A program made the position numbers and the translations under genes. This document shows, piece after piece, positions 7,090 to 13,484 of a DNA stretch of 15,090 nucleotides. The notes below the pieces were generated by a model that searched no databases, had not been told where the DNA came from, and saw only the letters and a program-made list of their open reading frames with translations. The DNA is from Planococcaceae bacterium UBA3370 (GTDB lineage Bacteria > Bacillota > Bacilli > Bacillales_A > Planococcaceae): assembly GCA_002360295.1 (NCBI GenBank), contig DEQI01000302.1, positions 1 to 15,090 of the forward strand. Reading direction: 5' to 3'. Positions within the stretch are counted from its first letter, which is position 1. The number at the start of each line of letters is the position of its first letter.

Positions 7090-7226
7090 TAACAGCAATT
7101 TACATTTTAATGTTGTTTTCGCTACTCTATTAAATTTACCTATGTAAATCTCCTAGTTCAACAATTACTTCTAAAATTATTGCCATCATTTATTGTTCTA
7201 TTTCCTATTAGATTCTCATATAGTAT

Positions 7227-7240
7227 TATAGCATGCTATA
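7227..7240. repeat. 14-bp perfect palindrome upstream of the SEC-C gene
   Basis: TATAGCATGCTATA is its own reverse complement; TATAGTA occurs on both flanks (7219 and 7237). It lies about 30 bp upstream of the putative SEC-C promoter and could be a regulator site. The rest of 7090-7350 is AT-rich and shows nothing else beyond the promoter listed separately. Confidence 0.35.
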
Positions 7241-7267
7241 GTACGACTATTCTAAATAGACAATCAG

Positions 7268-7296
7268 TTTTCAAGTAATCGAACAAGCGTTATTAT
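7268..7296 (+). promoter_or_regulatory. Putative promoter of the SEC-C protein gene
   Basis: -35 TTTTCA (7268-7273), 17-bp spacer, -10 TATTAT (7291-7296), about 55 nt before the start codon. Confidence 0.45.
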
Positions 7297-7350
7297 TAAC
7301 TATGTGTTTTTTTCATTAATATTACTAGAATTCAAAGGAAGTGTGACGAT

Positions 7351-8334
7351 ATGATAGGACGTAATGACCCATGCCCATGTGGTAGCGGCAAAAAATATAA
7401 AAAATGCTGTGAAGGAAAAGAACAAGCTACGACTACTTCTGTTTTTAATGAAGAGATCGAGGCCGTACTACAAAACTTTTATGTAGCTTACCCGGAACGA
7501 AAGGATGTACGTGAATATTACCAGCTTGTACAGACATGGAAATCAAAGCTACAATCTCATTTACAAAGAGAGCTTATTGAAGCAATTGCTTTAGATGAGT
7601 TTTTCTTCCACGTACGACCTGACATTTGGACAAGCTATTTAAAACGTACTATTAAGAAAATGGTTCGTCCTTCTACAATCGAATTATTATCAAATTGGAT
7701 GCAACCGCAACTGTTTATAGGTAAAGTAGAAGTAGTAGAGGAGCGATATTTTAAAGCTACTCATACTTTAACTCAAGAAAGCTATATGATCCGCCGCGAG
7801 AACAATAAACCAATTCCAGAAGGCATGCAAGTGTTCGCATTCATATTACCAGATGGCTCTGAACAAGAAACACATAGACTAGCTGTTTCTACACTCATCT
7901 TCTTCCCTGCTACTCACGCAAAAATATTCGATGGATTTGCTAAAGGATATAATCAAAACATTCCTGTACAGGATTACTTAAAAGAAAATCATTTAAATTT
8001 CTGGATGCAGTTAGTTGATGGTGGCTATGCAGGTGAGGAATTTACTCCATTTGAGGCAGATGTATTAGAGCAAACAAAGAGCTTTTTAGAAGAGCGAGGT
8101 CGCAATCCTGAAAGGCTTATTATTGTATTAGAAGATTATTTAGTGGAGCAACAGCCAACTGCTCGTAAAGCAGCAGCAATAGCAGCAGGTGCTATTCGTT
8201 TTGGTCAAGAGCTTCAATTATTTGATGGTGCTGCGTTTACTGTAAAAGAAATTGCAGAAGGCTTCGGCGTGTCTGCCTCATCTTTAAATAAATACTACCA
8301 AGATTTACTTGCTTATCAAGCCGTAACTGTCTAA
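7351..8334 (+). CDS. SEC-C zinc-motif protein with C-terminal HTH-like segment
   Basis: A 327-residue soluble protein. The first 22 residues are a SEC-C metal-binding motif: [16 protein letters not shown], with Cys8, Cys10, Cys19 and Cys20 as ligands. The same motif sits at the C-terminus of SecA and in several nucleic-acid-associated or quality-control proteins. The long middle part (about 30-260) has no motif I recognise. Near the C-terminus, [21 protein letters not shown] (about 296-316) looks like a helix-turn-helix, which together with the zinc motif suggests nucleic-acid or ribosome-related binding (inference). AAAGGAAG lies 9 nt before the ATG. It is monocistronic, with its own promoter and a strong terminator. 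The molecular role is unknown. Confidence 0.85.
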   Translation: MIGRNDPCPCGSGKKYKKCCEGKEQATTTSVFNEEIEAVLQNFYVAYPERKDVREYYQLVQTWKSKLQSHLQRELIEAIALDEFFFHVRPDIWTSYLKRTIKKMVRPSTIELLSNWMQPQLFIGKVEVVEERYFKATHTLTQESYMIRRENNKPIPEGMQVFAFILPDGSEQETHRLAVSTLIFFPATHAKIFDGFAKGYNQNIPVQDYLKENHLNFWMQLVDGGYAGEEFTPFEADVLEQTKSFLEERGRNPERLIIVLEDYLVEQQPTARKAAAIAAGAIRFGQELQLFDGAAFTVKEIAEGFGVSASSLNKYYQDLLAYQAVTV

Positions 8335-8350
8335 TAGAAACCTGTTGATA

Positions 8351-8382
8351 GTCGTCTCAACTTATTGAGGCGGCTTTTTTTT
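8351..8382 (+). terminator. Rho-independent terminator of the SEC-C gene
   Basis: Stem GTCGTCTCAA / TTGAGGCGGC (ten pairs, two of them G-T), tetraloop CTTA, then eight T. The following 8383-8622 is AT-rich and I find no gene in it. Confidence 0.9.
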
Positions 8383-8622
8383 GCGTAAATATAAGGTCAG
8401 TGAAGCAAGAAAATTTCGTTCATCTAAAAGAACGGTTGAAAAATGATTCATCATGAGTGCCGTTTCACGAACAGGTTAGATATGTACTTTAGTATAAATA
8501 GCTTGTTGATATTTTTCTTTTTTGGGCACAATGATGAAAGAAAAACATAAAATTTTAATACATTTTTATTCAAAAAATGAACAATCTAAAAGTATCTATT
8601 ATATAGAAAGGCGTGTGGTACT

Positions 8623-10080
8623 TTGAAATATAAGTTGGTACGTACCACGAAAGTGAATAAATGGTATAAAAAAGCTCCTACGTTGGAAGGAGTTTTAGCT
8701 GAGGAAACGGTTAAAGCTTTAAAGATCCTTACTAACCAAATTAAAGATGTCGTTTTCAAAGACATCATGACAAGTGAGGGTGTTGTTACGACCATCATTT
8801 CCGCTTCAATGGTTGAAAAGATGATGCTACAAGAAGTTGTTTTAAAACCTTTAGCTCATTCTATTGAACAGATACATCAATTAGCGGAAGTCGTCGATTT
8901 GAAAAATTTTAAGGGTATTGTGGCAAAAATCACTGGTGGTCATACACTGATGTATTTTCACAAGACACATGAATTACTATCTCTTGACACTTATAGTGCT
9001 CCAACACGTGCAATAACAGATACGAAAACCGAATCAACCGTGATTGGACCACAAGATGCATTTACAGAATCATTAGAGACGAATATTTCATTAGTTAGAA
9101 GACGCATACGAAATCCTATGCTTAAAAATGAAGATCGCATTTTAGGAACTGACACCAATTTTAAAATTACTATGTTCTATATCGAAGACCTCGTAAATAA
9201 AGAAAACTTAAATATGTTACGAGAGCGCCTTGATAAAATTCATTATCCGATTTTCACTGATATTTCCCAGTTAATGCAAGCGATTGAGGATAACCCTTTA
9301 TCCCCTTTTCCTCAGTATTACATGAGTGTCCGACCAGATAGTATTAGTCAATATCTCCTTGATGGCAGAATCGTTATTTTTATGGATAATAGCCAAGCTG
9401 CTATTGTTTGTCCTACATCGTTCTTTGAAATGTTTACTTCCATTGAAGATTATTATAACCGTTGGACAATGGCGTCCCTGTTAAGAATGCTTCGTTTTTT
9501 TGGCTTTTTTCTGACCATCATGATTACGCCTGCTTATATTTCAGCTTTGACATTCCATCCAGAGCTTCTTCCTTATGAACTTTTATTAAATTTACAGGAA
9601 TCAAGAAGTAAGGTTCCATTTCCACCACTCATTGAAGTGTTGTTGATGGAATTAATTATAGAAGTATTAAGAGAAGCTGGATCACGGATGCCTGATAAAG
9701 TCGGACAAACCATTGGTATCGTAGGCGGTATTGTCATTGGCACTGCAGCCGTGGAAGCAGGTTTAGTAAGTAATATTCTTATTGTGTTAGTTGCTATTTC
9801 TGCCTTACTATCTTTTCTCCCTCCCATTTTTTTAATGAGTAACACGAGCCGATTTGTTCGTTATATTTTTATTTTATCGGCTGGTTTTTTCGGGATGTTT
9901 GGACAGATGATCGCTTTTGCTTGGCTATTTGCTCATTTACTCAATTTGAATACGCTAGGCACACCTTATATGACACCGCTTATTCCAAGGAAAGCTACGG
10001 ATTTGTTGGACAGTATTGTTAGATTTCCAACAAAATATTTAAATAATCGAAAAGGCGTTTCAAGAGCACAAAAAAAGTAA
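8623..10080 (+). CDS. Spore germination receptor A subunit (GerA family)
   Basis: A 485-residue inner-membrane protein of dormant spores; with the B and C subunits it forms a germinant receptor that senses amino acids, sugars or nucleosides. Residues 1 to about 285 are the hydrophilic N-terminal domain. The membrane part follows with helices at about 295-315, 365-415 and 418-445. The signature KVPFPPLIEVLLMELIIEVLREAGSRMP of the GerA/GerB-A/GerK-A family is intact. The only plausible start is TTG 8623; the next in-frame ATG would remove about 47 residues of conserved domain. The ribosome binding site is mediocre (AGAAAGG, 11 nt upstream). First gene of the A-B-C operon; a sigma-G promoter would be expected, but I could not identify a convincing one. 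Paralog type (GerA, GerB, GerK) is not assignable. Confidence 0.95.
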   Translation: MKYKLVRTTKVNKWYKKAPTLEGVLAEETVKALKILTNQIKDVVFKDIMTSEGVVTTIISASMVEKMMLQEVVLKPLAHSIEQIHQLAEVVDLKNFKGIVAKITGGHTLMYFHKTHELLSLDTYSAPTRAITDTKTESTVIGPQDAFTESLETNISLVRRRIRNPMLKNEDRILGTDTNFKITMFYIEDLVNKENLNMLRERLDKIHYPIFTDISQLMQAIEDNPLSPFPQYYMSVRPDSISQYLLDGRIVIFMDNSQAAIVCPTSFFEMFTSIEDYYNRWTMASLLRMLRFFGFFLTIMITPAYISALTFHPELLPYELLLNLQESRSKVPFPPLIEVLLMELIIEVLREAGSRMPDKVGQTIGIVGGIVIGTAAVEAGLVSNILIVLVAISALLSFLPPIFLMSNTSRFVRYIFILSAGFFGMFGQMIAFAWLFAHLLNLNTLGTPYMTPLIPRKATDLLDSIVRFPTKYLNNRKGVSRAQKK

Positions 10081-10109
10081 AACGATTTACGGAAGTGTGG
10101 TAGGTTCTA

Positions 10110-11189
10110 ATGAGTTCACATAAGGAAAAACTGTTAAACAGATATCATGTCATTTTTTTAGTGCAAAGTGCAATGGTAGGTACAGGAATACTGACGTTAC
10201 CTCGTGACCTCAGCGCTGTAGGCTATAGTCAATTACTTTTCCCTCTTCTATTTGGGCTCATTGCAACCTTGACACTTTGGCCGATCATCTGGCTTCATAC
10301 TAAATTTCCTAATGAAAACTTATTTCGTATTAATGAAATATTATTAGGGAAAGGATTAGGAAGAGTTATTAATTTATTCATAATCCTACATTATACACTG
10401 TTAATTGCAGGGGTTATTTATAAATACATGCATCTTATACAAAGTAATGCTCTACCAGAACAAACAATTACAATGCCTGTTCTCCTTTTAATACTATTGC
10501 TTATTTATATTGTAAATGGTGGTATAAAATCTATTGCACGATTTTGTATATTGTCCTTTTTTTTAACGATTGGTATTTTTTATTTCACTAATTGGGCCAT
10601 TGCAAAAGGAGATATACGTCATTTTTTACCTTTATTTAATTTCAGTAGTAGTGAATTTTTTAATGCCTTTAAAACAGGGTATCTAACCATTTTTGGTTAT
10701 GAATTAATTATGTTTTATTTCCCGTATATTCAGGATCAAAAAAAGGCGTTTAAACACGCAACAATAGGGATTTGGATTAGCATATGTCTTTGTTATATTA
10801 CCGTCATAGTAAGTGTTATGTATTTCTCCGAATGGCAGTTGAAACATATTGAGTATTCTTTATTAAGTGTATTTAAAGCTGGAGAACTTTCTTTTGTAGA
10901 AAGGTTCGATATTCTAGGTGTCACATTGTGGGTATTTTTAATCTTAACAACTGTTGCTGTCTATTTATGGAGTGCAAAATTGGGCATTGAATCATTATTT
11001 ACCAAACAAAAGAAAAATTATATATATATTCTGGCTATTATTATTTTCATAATCGCGATATTGCCTTTACCTCGTGAGTATCAACAAAAAATATTTATTG
11101 CCAATAACTATCTTGCGTATGTAGTAATCATTTGGCCAATGCTTTTGAATTTGTTCTATTTATTTCGAAAAAAGAAGGTGCAACCATGA
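10110..11189 (+). CDS. Spore germination receptor B subunit (GerAB/amino-acid permease-like)
   Basis: A 359-residue polytopic membrane protein with about ten helices, of the GerAB family (APC-superfamily-like, LeuT-type fold), the germinant-binding subunit of the receptor. Typical N-terminal features are the segment FLVQSAMVGTGILTLPRDL (about residues 15-33), with an unwound-helix GTGI motif, and a following LLFPLLFGLIATL helix. The ligand cannot be predicted from sequence. It starts 29 nt after the A-subunit stop, with TAGG just upstream of the ATG, and its TGA overlaps the ATG of the C subunit (ATGA), so the operon is tightly coupled. Length is normal for the family. Confidence 0.94.
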   Translation: MSSHKEKLLNRYHVIFLVQSAMVGTGILTLPRDLSAVGYSQLLFPLLFGLIATLTLWPIIWLHTKFPNENLFRINEILLGKGLGRVINLFIILHYTLLIAGVIYKYMHLIQSNALPEQTITMPVLLLILLLIYIVNGGIKSIARFCILSFFLTIGIFYFTNWAIAKGDIRHFLPLFNFSSSEFFNAFKTGYLTIFGYELIMFYFPYIQDQKKAFKHATIGIWISICLCYITVIVSVMYFSEWQLKHIEYSLLSVFKAGELSFVERFDILGVTLWVFLILTTVAVYLWSAKLGIESLFTKQKKNYIYILAIIIFIIAILPLPREYQQKIFIANNYLAYVVIIWPMLLNLFYLFRKKKVQP

Positions 11190-12301
11190 AATTCACCCGA
11201 GTGCTGTTAACCACTACTTTAAGTGCGATTTTTATGATTGCTGGCTGTGCCAAAAAAGAAGATAAAACCTCTTTAGAGGATATTGGTTTAGTTGGCATTA
11301 TGGGACTAGATTATTTGGATGAATCGAATGTAAACTTAAGTGTGGCTATCCCCCAATATTCTCCAAATGCTCAGGAAGATACAGAAGTTTTTACCGTTTC
11401 TACTGATTTAATTGCGAAAGGGATTATCGACATAGAAGCACAATCAGATAAAAAAATTCTCTTCAACCAATTACGTGTAATTTTGATTAATGAAGATTAT
11501 GCCCAAAAAGGAAAGGTAAAAAAAATAATGGAGTTTTTATACCGAAATCCTGAATCTGGCGATAAAGTTTTAATAGCAGTTGTAAAAGGCACTGTGAAGG
11601 AACTGCTGAATGCCAATTATCCGAGTAAACCTAATATTAACTTTTATTTAAATGATTTACTAGAACCTACGATTAACACAGCATTTAACCCAAATACGAA
11701 CATTCACGATTATATTTATAGTGCCACAAACCCAGTACTTAACCCTATGGTTCCTGTAATAGAAAAAAAAGGAGATAAAATTGACATTTTAGGAGTCGCT
11801 TTATTTAAACATGATCATATGATTGAAATTATATCACCTGATGATGCGCTCTATATGCAATATCTTCAGGAGAAAAAAAAACTTGCCCCTCTCCCACTTG
11901 AACTACACCAAGGCCATGGGAAAGAAAAATTAATGCTGGATTTAGTTAAAAGTAATGTACGCATTAAAAGCAACAAAAATTTCAACTCTCCTAAACTAAC
12001 CATATCATTAAATATTAAAGGTTCTCTTGTGGAATATAAAGGTGAAAGATATGATACTCTAAACAATTTAGAACGCCTATCAAAACTCGAAACTGATATT
12101 AGTAAACAACTCGAAGAAAACATTACCCGTTTTTTAGATAAACTCCAAGAACAAAAAGTGGATCCCATAGGATTAAGTGAAAATTTTCGAATGTACTACA
12201 AGGGGAAATGGACAAAAGAAATGACAGAGGAGACGATTAGTAAGCTAACAATAGATTTAAAAGTCGAAACGTTAATTATTAGTTCAGGTAATTTAAATTA
12301 A
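11186..12301 (+). CDS. Spore germination receptor C subunit, Ger(x)C lipoprotein
   Basis: A 371-residue lipoprotein, the third subunit of the germinant receptor, anchored to the outer face of the spore inner membrane. The signal peptide MKFTRVLLTTTLSAIFMIAGC has basic residues, a hydrophobic core and the lipobox IAGC; lipidation is predicted at Cys21. The rest matches the GerC architecture (N-terminal domain ending about residue 190, then domains 2-3, with a C-terminal LTIDLKVE strand region). An in-frame ATG 54 nt earlier is possible, but ATG 11186 is right: GAAGG lies 7 nt upstream, it forms the ATGA overlap with the B gene, and it leaves a proper signal peptide. Length is normal. Confidence 0.94.
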   Translation: MKFTRVLLTTTLSAIFMIAGCAKKEDKTSLEDIGLVGIMGLDYLDESNVNLSVAIPQYSPNAQEDTEVFTVSTDLIAKGIIDIEAQSDKKILFNQLRVILINEDYAQKGKVKKIMEFLYRNPESGDKVLIAVVKGTVKELLNANYPSKPNINFYLNDLLEPTINTAFNPNTNIHDYIYSATNPVLNPMVPVIEKKGDKIDILGVALFKHDHMIEIISPDDALYMQYLQEKKKLAPLPLELHQGHGKEKLMLDLVKSNVRIKSNKNFNSPKLTISLNIKGSLVEYKGERYDTLNNLERLSKLETDISKQLEENITRFLDKLQEQKVDPIGLSENFRMYYKGKWTKEMTEETISKLTIDLKVETLIISSGNLN

Positions 12302-12307
12302 TGATAA

Positions 12308-12328
12308 GGGGCTGCGTTAATGAGCCCC
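12308..12328 (+). terminator. Weak hairpin after the ger operon
   Basis: GGGGCT / AGCCCC (six pairs, 9-nt loop) starts 7 nt after the stop of the C subunit. There is no T run behind it, so it may act as a 3'-end stabiliser or a poor terminator. Confidence 0.4.
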
Positions 12329-12410
12329 AATCTAAAAATGTTATGAGACCTAGAATCTTTCCCCTCTTATTCTTCCCTATTTTACGAACTCATTATTGTA
12401 TTTTTTTAGT

Positions 12411-12454
12411 AAAAAAAGCGCAAACAATATCGAGCTTGTCGAAATTGCTTACGC
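12411..12454 (-). terminator. Rho-independent terminator on the minus strand
   Basis: Read on the minus strand, GCGTAAGCAAT pairs with ATTGTTTGCGC (two G-U pairs), with an inner TCGA/TCGA pairing, followed directly by seven T. On the plus strand the same two positions would be C-A mismatches and no T run follows, so the direction is clear. No protein gene lies immediately upstream; it would end the putative small RNA, or readthrough from the zinc-finger gene. Confidence 0.75.
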
Positions 12455-12578
12455 CCATGGCAGAAACTTGACGTTACTGCAGGAAACTTTTCAACGGTAA
12501 CCACTCCGTCAAAAAAGAGCTGTTAGTATTTTTTTGGAGAGTACCAATCCCCAAAACATGGACTAACAAAAGAAATAC
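12411..12578 (-). ncRNA. Candidate small non-coding RNA, about 165 nt
   Basis: A self-contained transcription unit on the minus strand between two protein genes: a good promoter (12585-12612), start expected near 12578, and an intrinsic terminator ending near 12411. The transcript would fold into three parts. Hairpin 1: TTTTGGGGA pairs with TCTCCAAAA around a 7-nt loop (12532-12556), itself enclosed by TGTTAGT/ACTAACA (12521-12568). Hairpin 2: TTGAC and GTTAC, with a 6-nt bulge between them, pair with the continuous GTAACGTCAA (12468-12512). Hairpin 3 is the terminator. The next gene downstream on this strand is far away and the neighbouring ger operon is convergent, so a free RNA is more likely than a riboswitch. 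It matches no RNA family I know. An alternative is a dispersed repeat carrying a terminator. Confidence 0.5.
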
Positions 12579-12584
12579 ACTACT

Positions 12585-12612
12585 AGTATATCAAAAAATT
12601 ATCATTTTTCAA
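12585..12612 (-). promoter_or_regulatory. Sigma-A-type promoter of the candidate small RNA
   Basis: On the minus strand, -35 TTGAAA (12612-12607) and -10 TATACT (12590-12585), 16-bp spacer, each 5 of 6 to consensus. It starts 16 nt after the stop codon of the zinc-finger gene. Confidence 0.6.
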
Positions 12613-12627
12613 CTAAAATTACAAAAA

Positions 12628-12819
12628 TTATTTCTCATATATTTTCATTAATTCTTGACCCAAAAACTGAAGTTGTTCACCTACAGTACATAAGTCAATA
12701 CAAAACTTATGTGCGCCAGGTTTCCCACGCTGTTTTCGAAGATCACGTAGTATAGGACACTCTGTACAATATGTGTCTGTAATTTCATCTATTTCTTTCA
12801 TAACCGACACCTTATTCAT
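12628..12819 (-). CDS. Small zinc-finger protein, YpeQ-like
   Basis: A 63-residue protein with four cysteines in CX2C-X18-CX3C spacing (YCTECPI and FCIDLCTVGEQL), which should bind one zinc ion. It resembles the small Bacillus zinc-finger protein YpeQ; I recall the resemblance from family knowledge and cannot check it. The C-terminal TVGEQLQFLGQELMKIYEK is a probable helix. I start it at ATG 12819, where AAGGGGG lies 8 nt upstream. An in-frame TTG seven codons earlier (12840) would place that Shine-Dalgarno inside the coding region. The function of the family is not established. It is divergent from an RNase HI-like gene, an arrangement that suggests linked regulation. Confidence 0.82.
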   Translation of the reverse strand: MNKVSVMKEIDEITDTYCTECPILRDLRKQRGKPGAHKFCIDLCTVGEQLQFLGQELMKIYEK

Positions 12820-12854
12820 TTTCGCATCCCCCTTTTTCAAAATAACATTTTTAT

Positions 12855-12884
12855 ATTGTACTACTGTCTAATTTCATTTGTCCA
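12855..12884 (-). promoter_or_regulatory. Promoter of the zinc-finger gene
   Basis: On the minus strand, -35 TGGACA (12884-12879), 18-bp spacer, -10 TACAAT (12860-12855), each 5 of 6 to consensus and about 35 nt before the start codon. Confidence 0.55.
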
Positions 12885-12903
12885 TTCACATACCCATTTC
12901 TGC

Positions 12904-12909
12904 TATAAT
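12904..12909 (+). promoter_or_regulatory. Extended -10 promoter of the RNase HI-like gene
   Basis: TGC-TATAAT at 12901-12909 is a perfect extended -10. No good -35 is present at 17 bp, which is usual for this class. Transcription would start near 12916 and give an untranslated leader of about 150 nt. Confidence 0.6.
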
Positions 12910-12952
12910 AGACATACAGACTAAACATAGGATTTTCATCACCAAAATGTCG

Positions 12953-13034
12953 TGGTTACGATATAGGGCACCGCATATTAACATGCGTGCTGACGTCTCA
13001 GAAAAGCTCGCTGTCAAGAGTAAAAAATGAACCA
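12953..13034 (+). other. Possible three-way-junction fold in the RNase HI-like leader
   Basis: TGGTT (12953-12957) can pair with AACCA (13030-13034). Between them are the hairpin GCAC(C)GCAT / ATGCGTGC (12968-12990, one bulged C) and, immediately after it, TGAC/GTCA (12991-13016). Except for the first hairpin the stems are short and may be chance. A 27-codon open frame (12947-13030, ATG to TGA) runs through it but has no ribosome binding site. Confidence 0.3.
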
Positions 13035-13067
13035 TAAGCTTGGTGAAGAGCCACATAGGAGTATATT

Positions 13068-13454
13068 ATGTTAGAAATTTACATTGATGGTGCTAGTGCA
13101 GGTAATCCTGGCCCTAGTGGTATAGGAATTTTCATTAAAGGCGAAGGACACCACATAAAAATTAGTGAATATATTGGTGAAACAAATAATCATATTGCGG
13201 AATTTACTGCACTAATTCGCGGACTTGAGGAAGCAATGAAATTAAATGCTACGCTTATATCTTTACGATCTGACTCAAAAATAGTCGTTGCTTCTATAGA
13301 AAAATGTTACGTGAAAAATGAGCAATTCAAACCTTTGTTAGAACGAGCTCTAACACTCATACAACAGTTCGAATTATTTTTTATTAAATGGATACCTGAA
13401 AAAGAAAATCGTGCTGCAGATGCCCTGGCGCGTGAGGCGATTCAAAAAAAGTAG
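13068..13454 (+). CDS. RNase HI-like protein (YpdQ-type)
   Basis: A 128-residue RNase H-fold protein that would cut the RNA strand of RNA:DNA hybrids. The four acidic positions of the active site are all in context: Asp7 in IYIDGASAGNP, Glu45 in HIAEFTAL, Asp69 in RSDSK and Asp118 in ENRAADALARE. It is shorter than E. coli RNase HI (155 residues) and lacks the basic handle, as in the Bacillus YpdQ/YpeP and archaeal-type proteins; some of those have weak or no measurable activity, so real activity is uncertain. TAGGAG lies 7 nt before the ATG. It has its own extended -10 promoter with a long leader, and it ends in a terminator shared with the convergent MFS gene. Confidence 0.9.
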   Translation: MLEIYIDGASAGNPGPSGIGIFIKGEGHHIKISEYIGETNNHIAEFTALIRGLEEAMKLNATLISLRSDSKIVVASIEKCYVKNEQFKPLLERALTLIQQFELFFIKWIPEKENRAADALAREAIQKK

Positions 13455-13484
13455 ATGTACGAGAAACCCGTACATCTACTTTTT
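13446..13484. terminator. Bidirectional terminator overlapping two stop codons
   Basis: GTAGATGTACG pairs perfectly with CGTACATCTAC around a 7-nt loop, extended by A5/T5 to 16 pairs in total. A runs and T runs on opposite sides make it work on both strands. The TAG of the RNase HI-like gene (13452-13454) lies in the left arm. The TAA of the MFS gene (13483-13485) begins in the T run. Confidence 0.9.

Noticed and set aside
8383..8622. Sigma-G-like promoter boxes before the ger operon
   Set aside because: Combinations such as TGAACA with TATTATA have the wrong spacing (13 bp); none fits well enough to list.
11132..11185. Upstream ATG extending the Ger(x)C lipoprotein by 18 residues
   Set aside because: It would overlap the B gene by 58 nt and put extra residues before a complete lipoprotein signal. 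The ATG at 11186 has a proper ribosome binding site.
12434..12500. Plus-strand frame reading ELVEIAYAHGRNLTLL before a stop at 12498
   Set aside because: Protein-like by eye, but there is no start codon with a ribosome binding site, it is short, and the same bases form stems and a terminator on the other strand. Could be a remnant but cannot be supported.
12511..12560. 16-codon hydrophobic frame (MFWGLVLSKK...) in the small RNA candidate, as a type I toxin
   Set aside because: No Shine-Dalgarno, the frame lies within hairpin 1, and there is no antisense antitoxin promoter nearby.
12820..12840. TTG start extending the zinc-finger protein by seven residues
   Set aside because: Those codons contain the AAGGGGG Shine-Dalgarno that serves the ATG at 12819.
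12947..13030. 27-codon frame (MSWLRYRAPH...) as a gene
   Set aside because: The nearest AGGA is about 14 nt away, too far for initiation; kept only as part of the leader finding.
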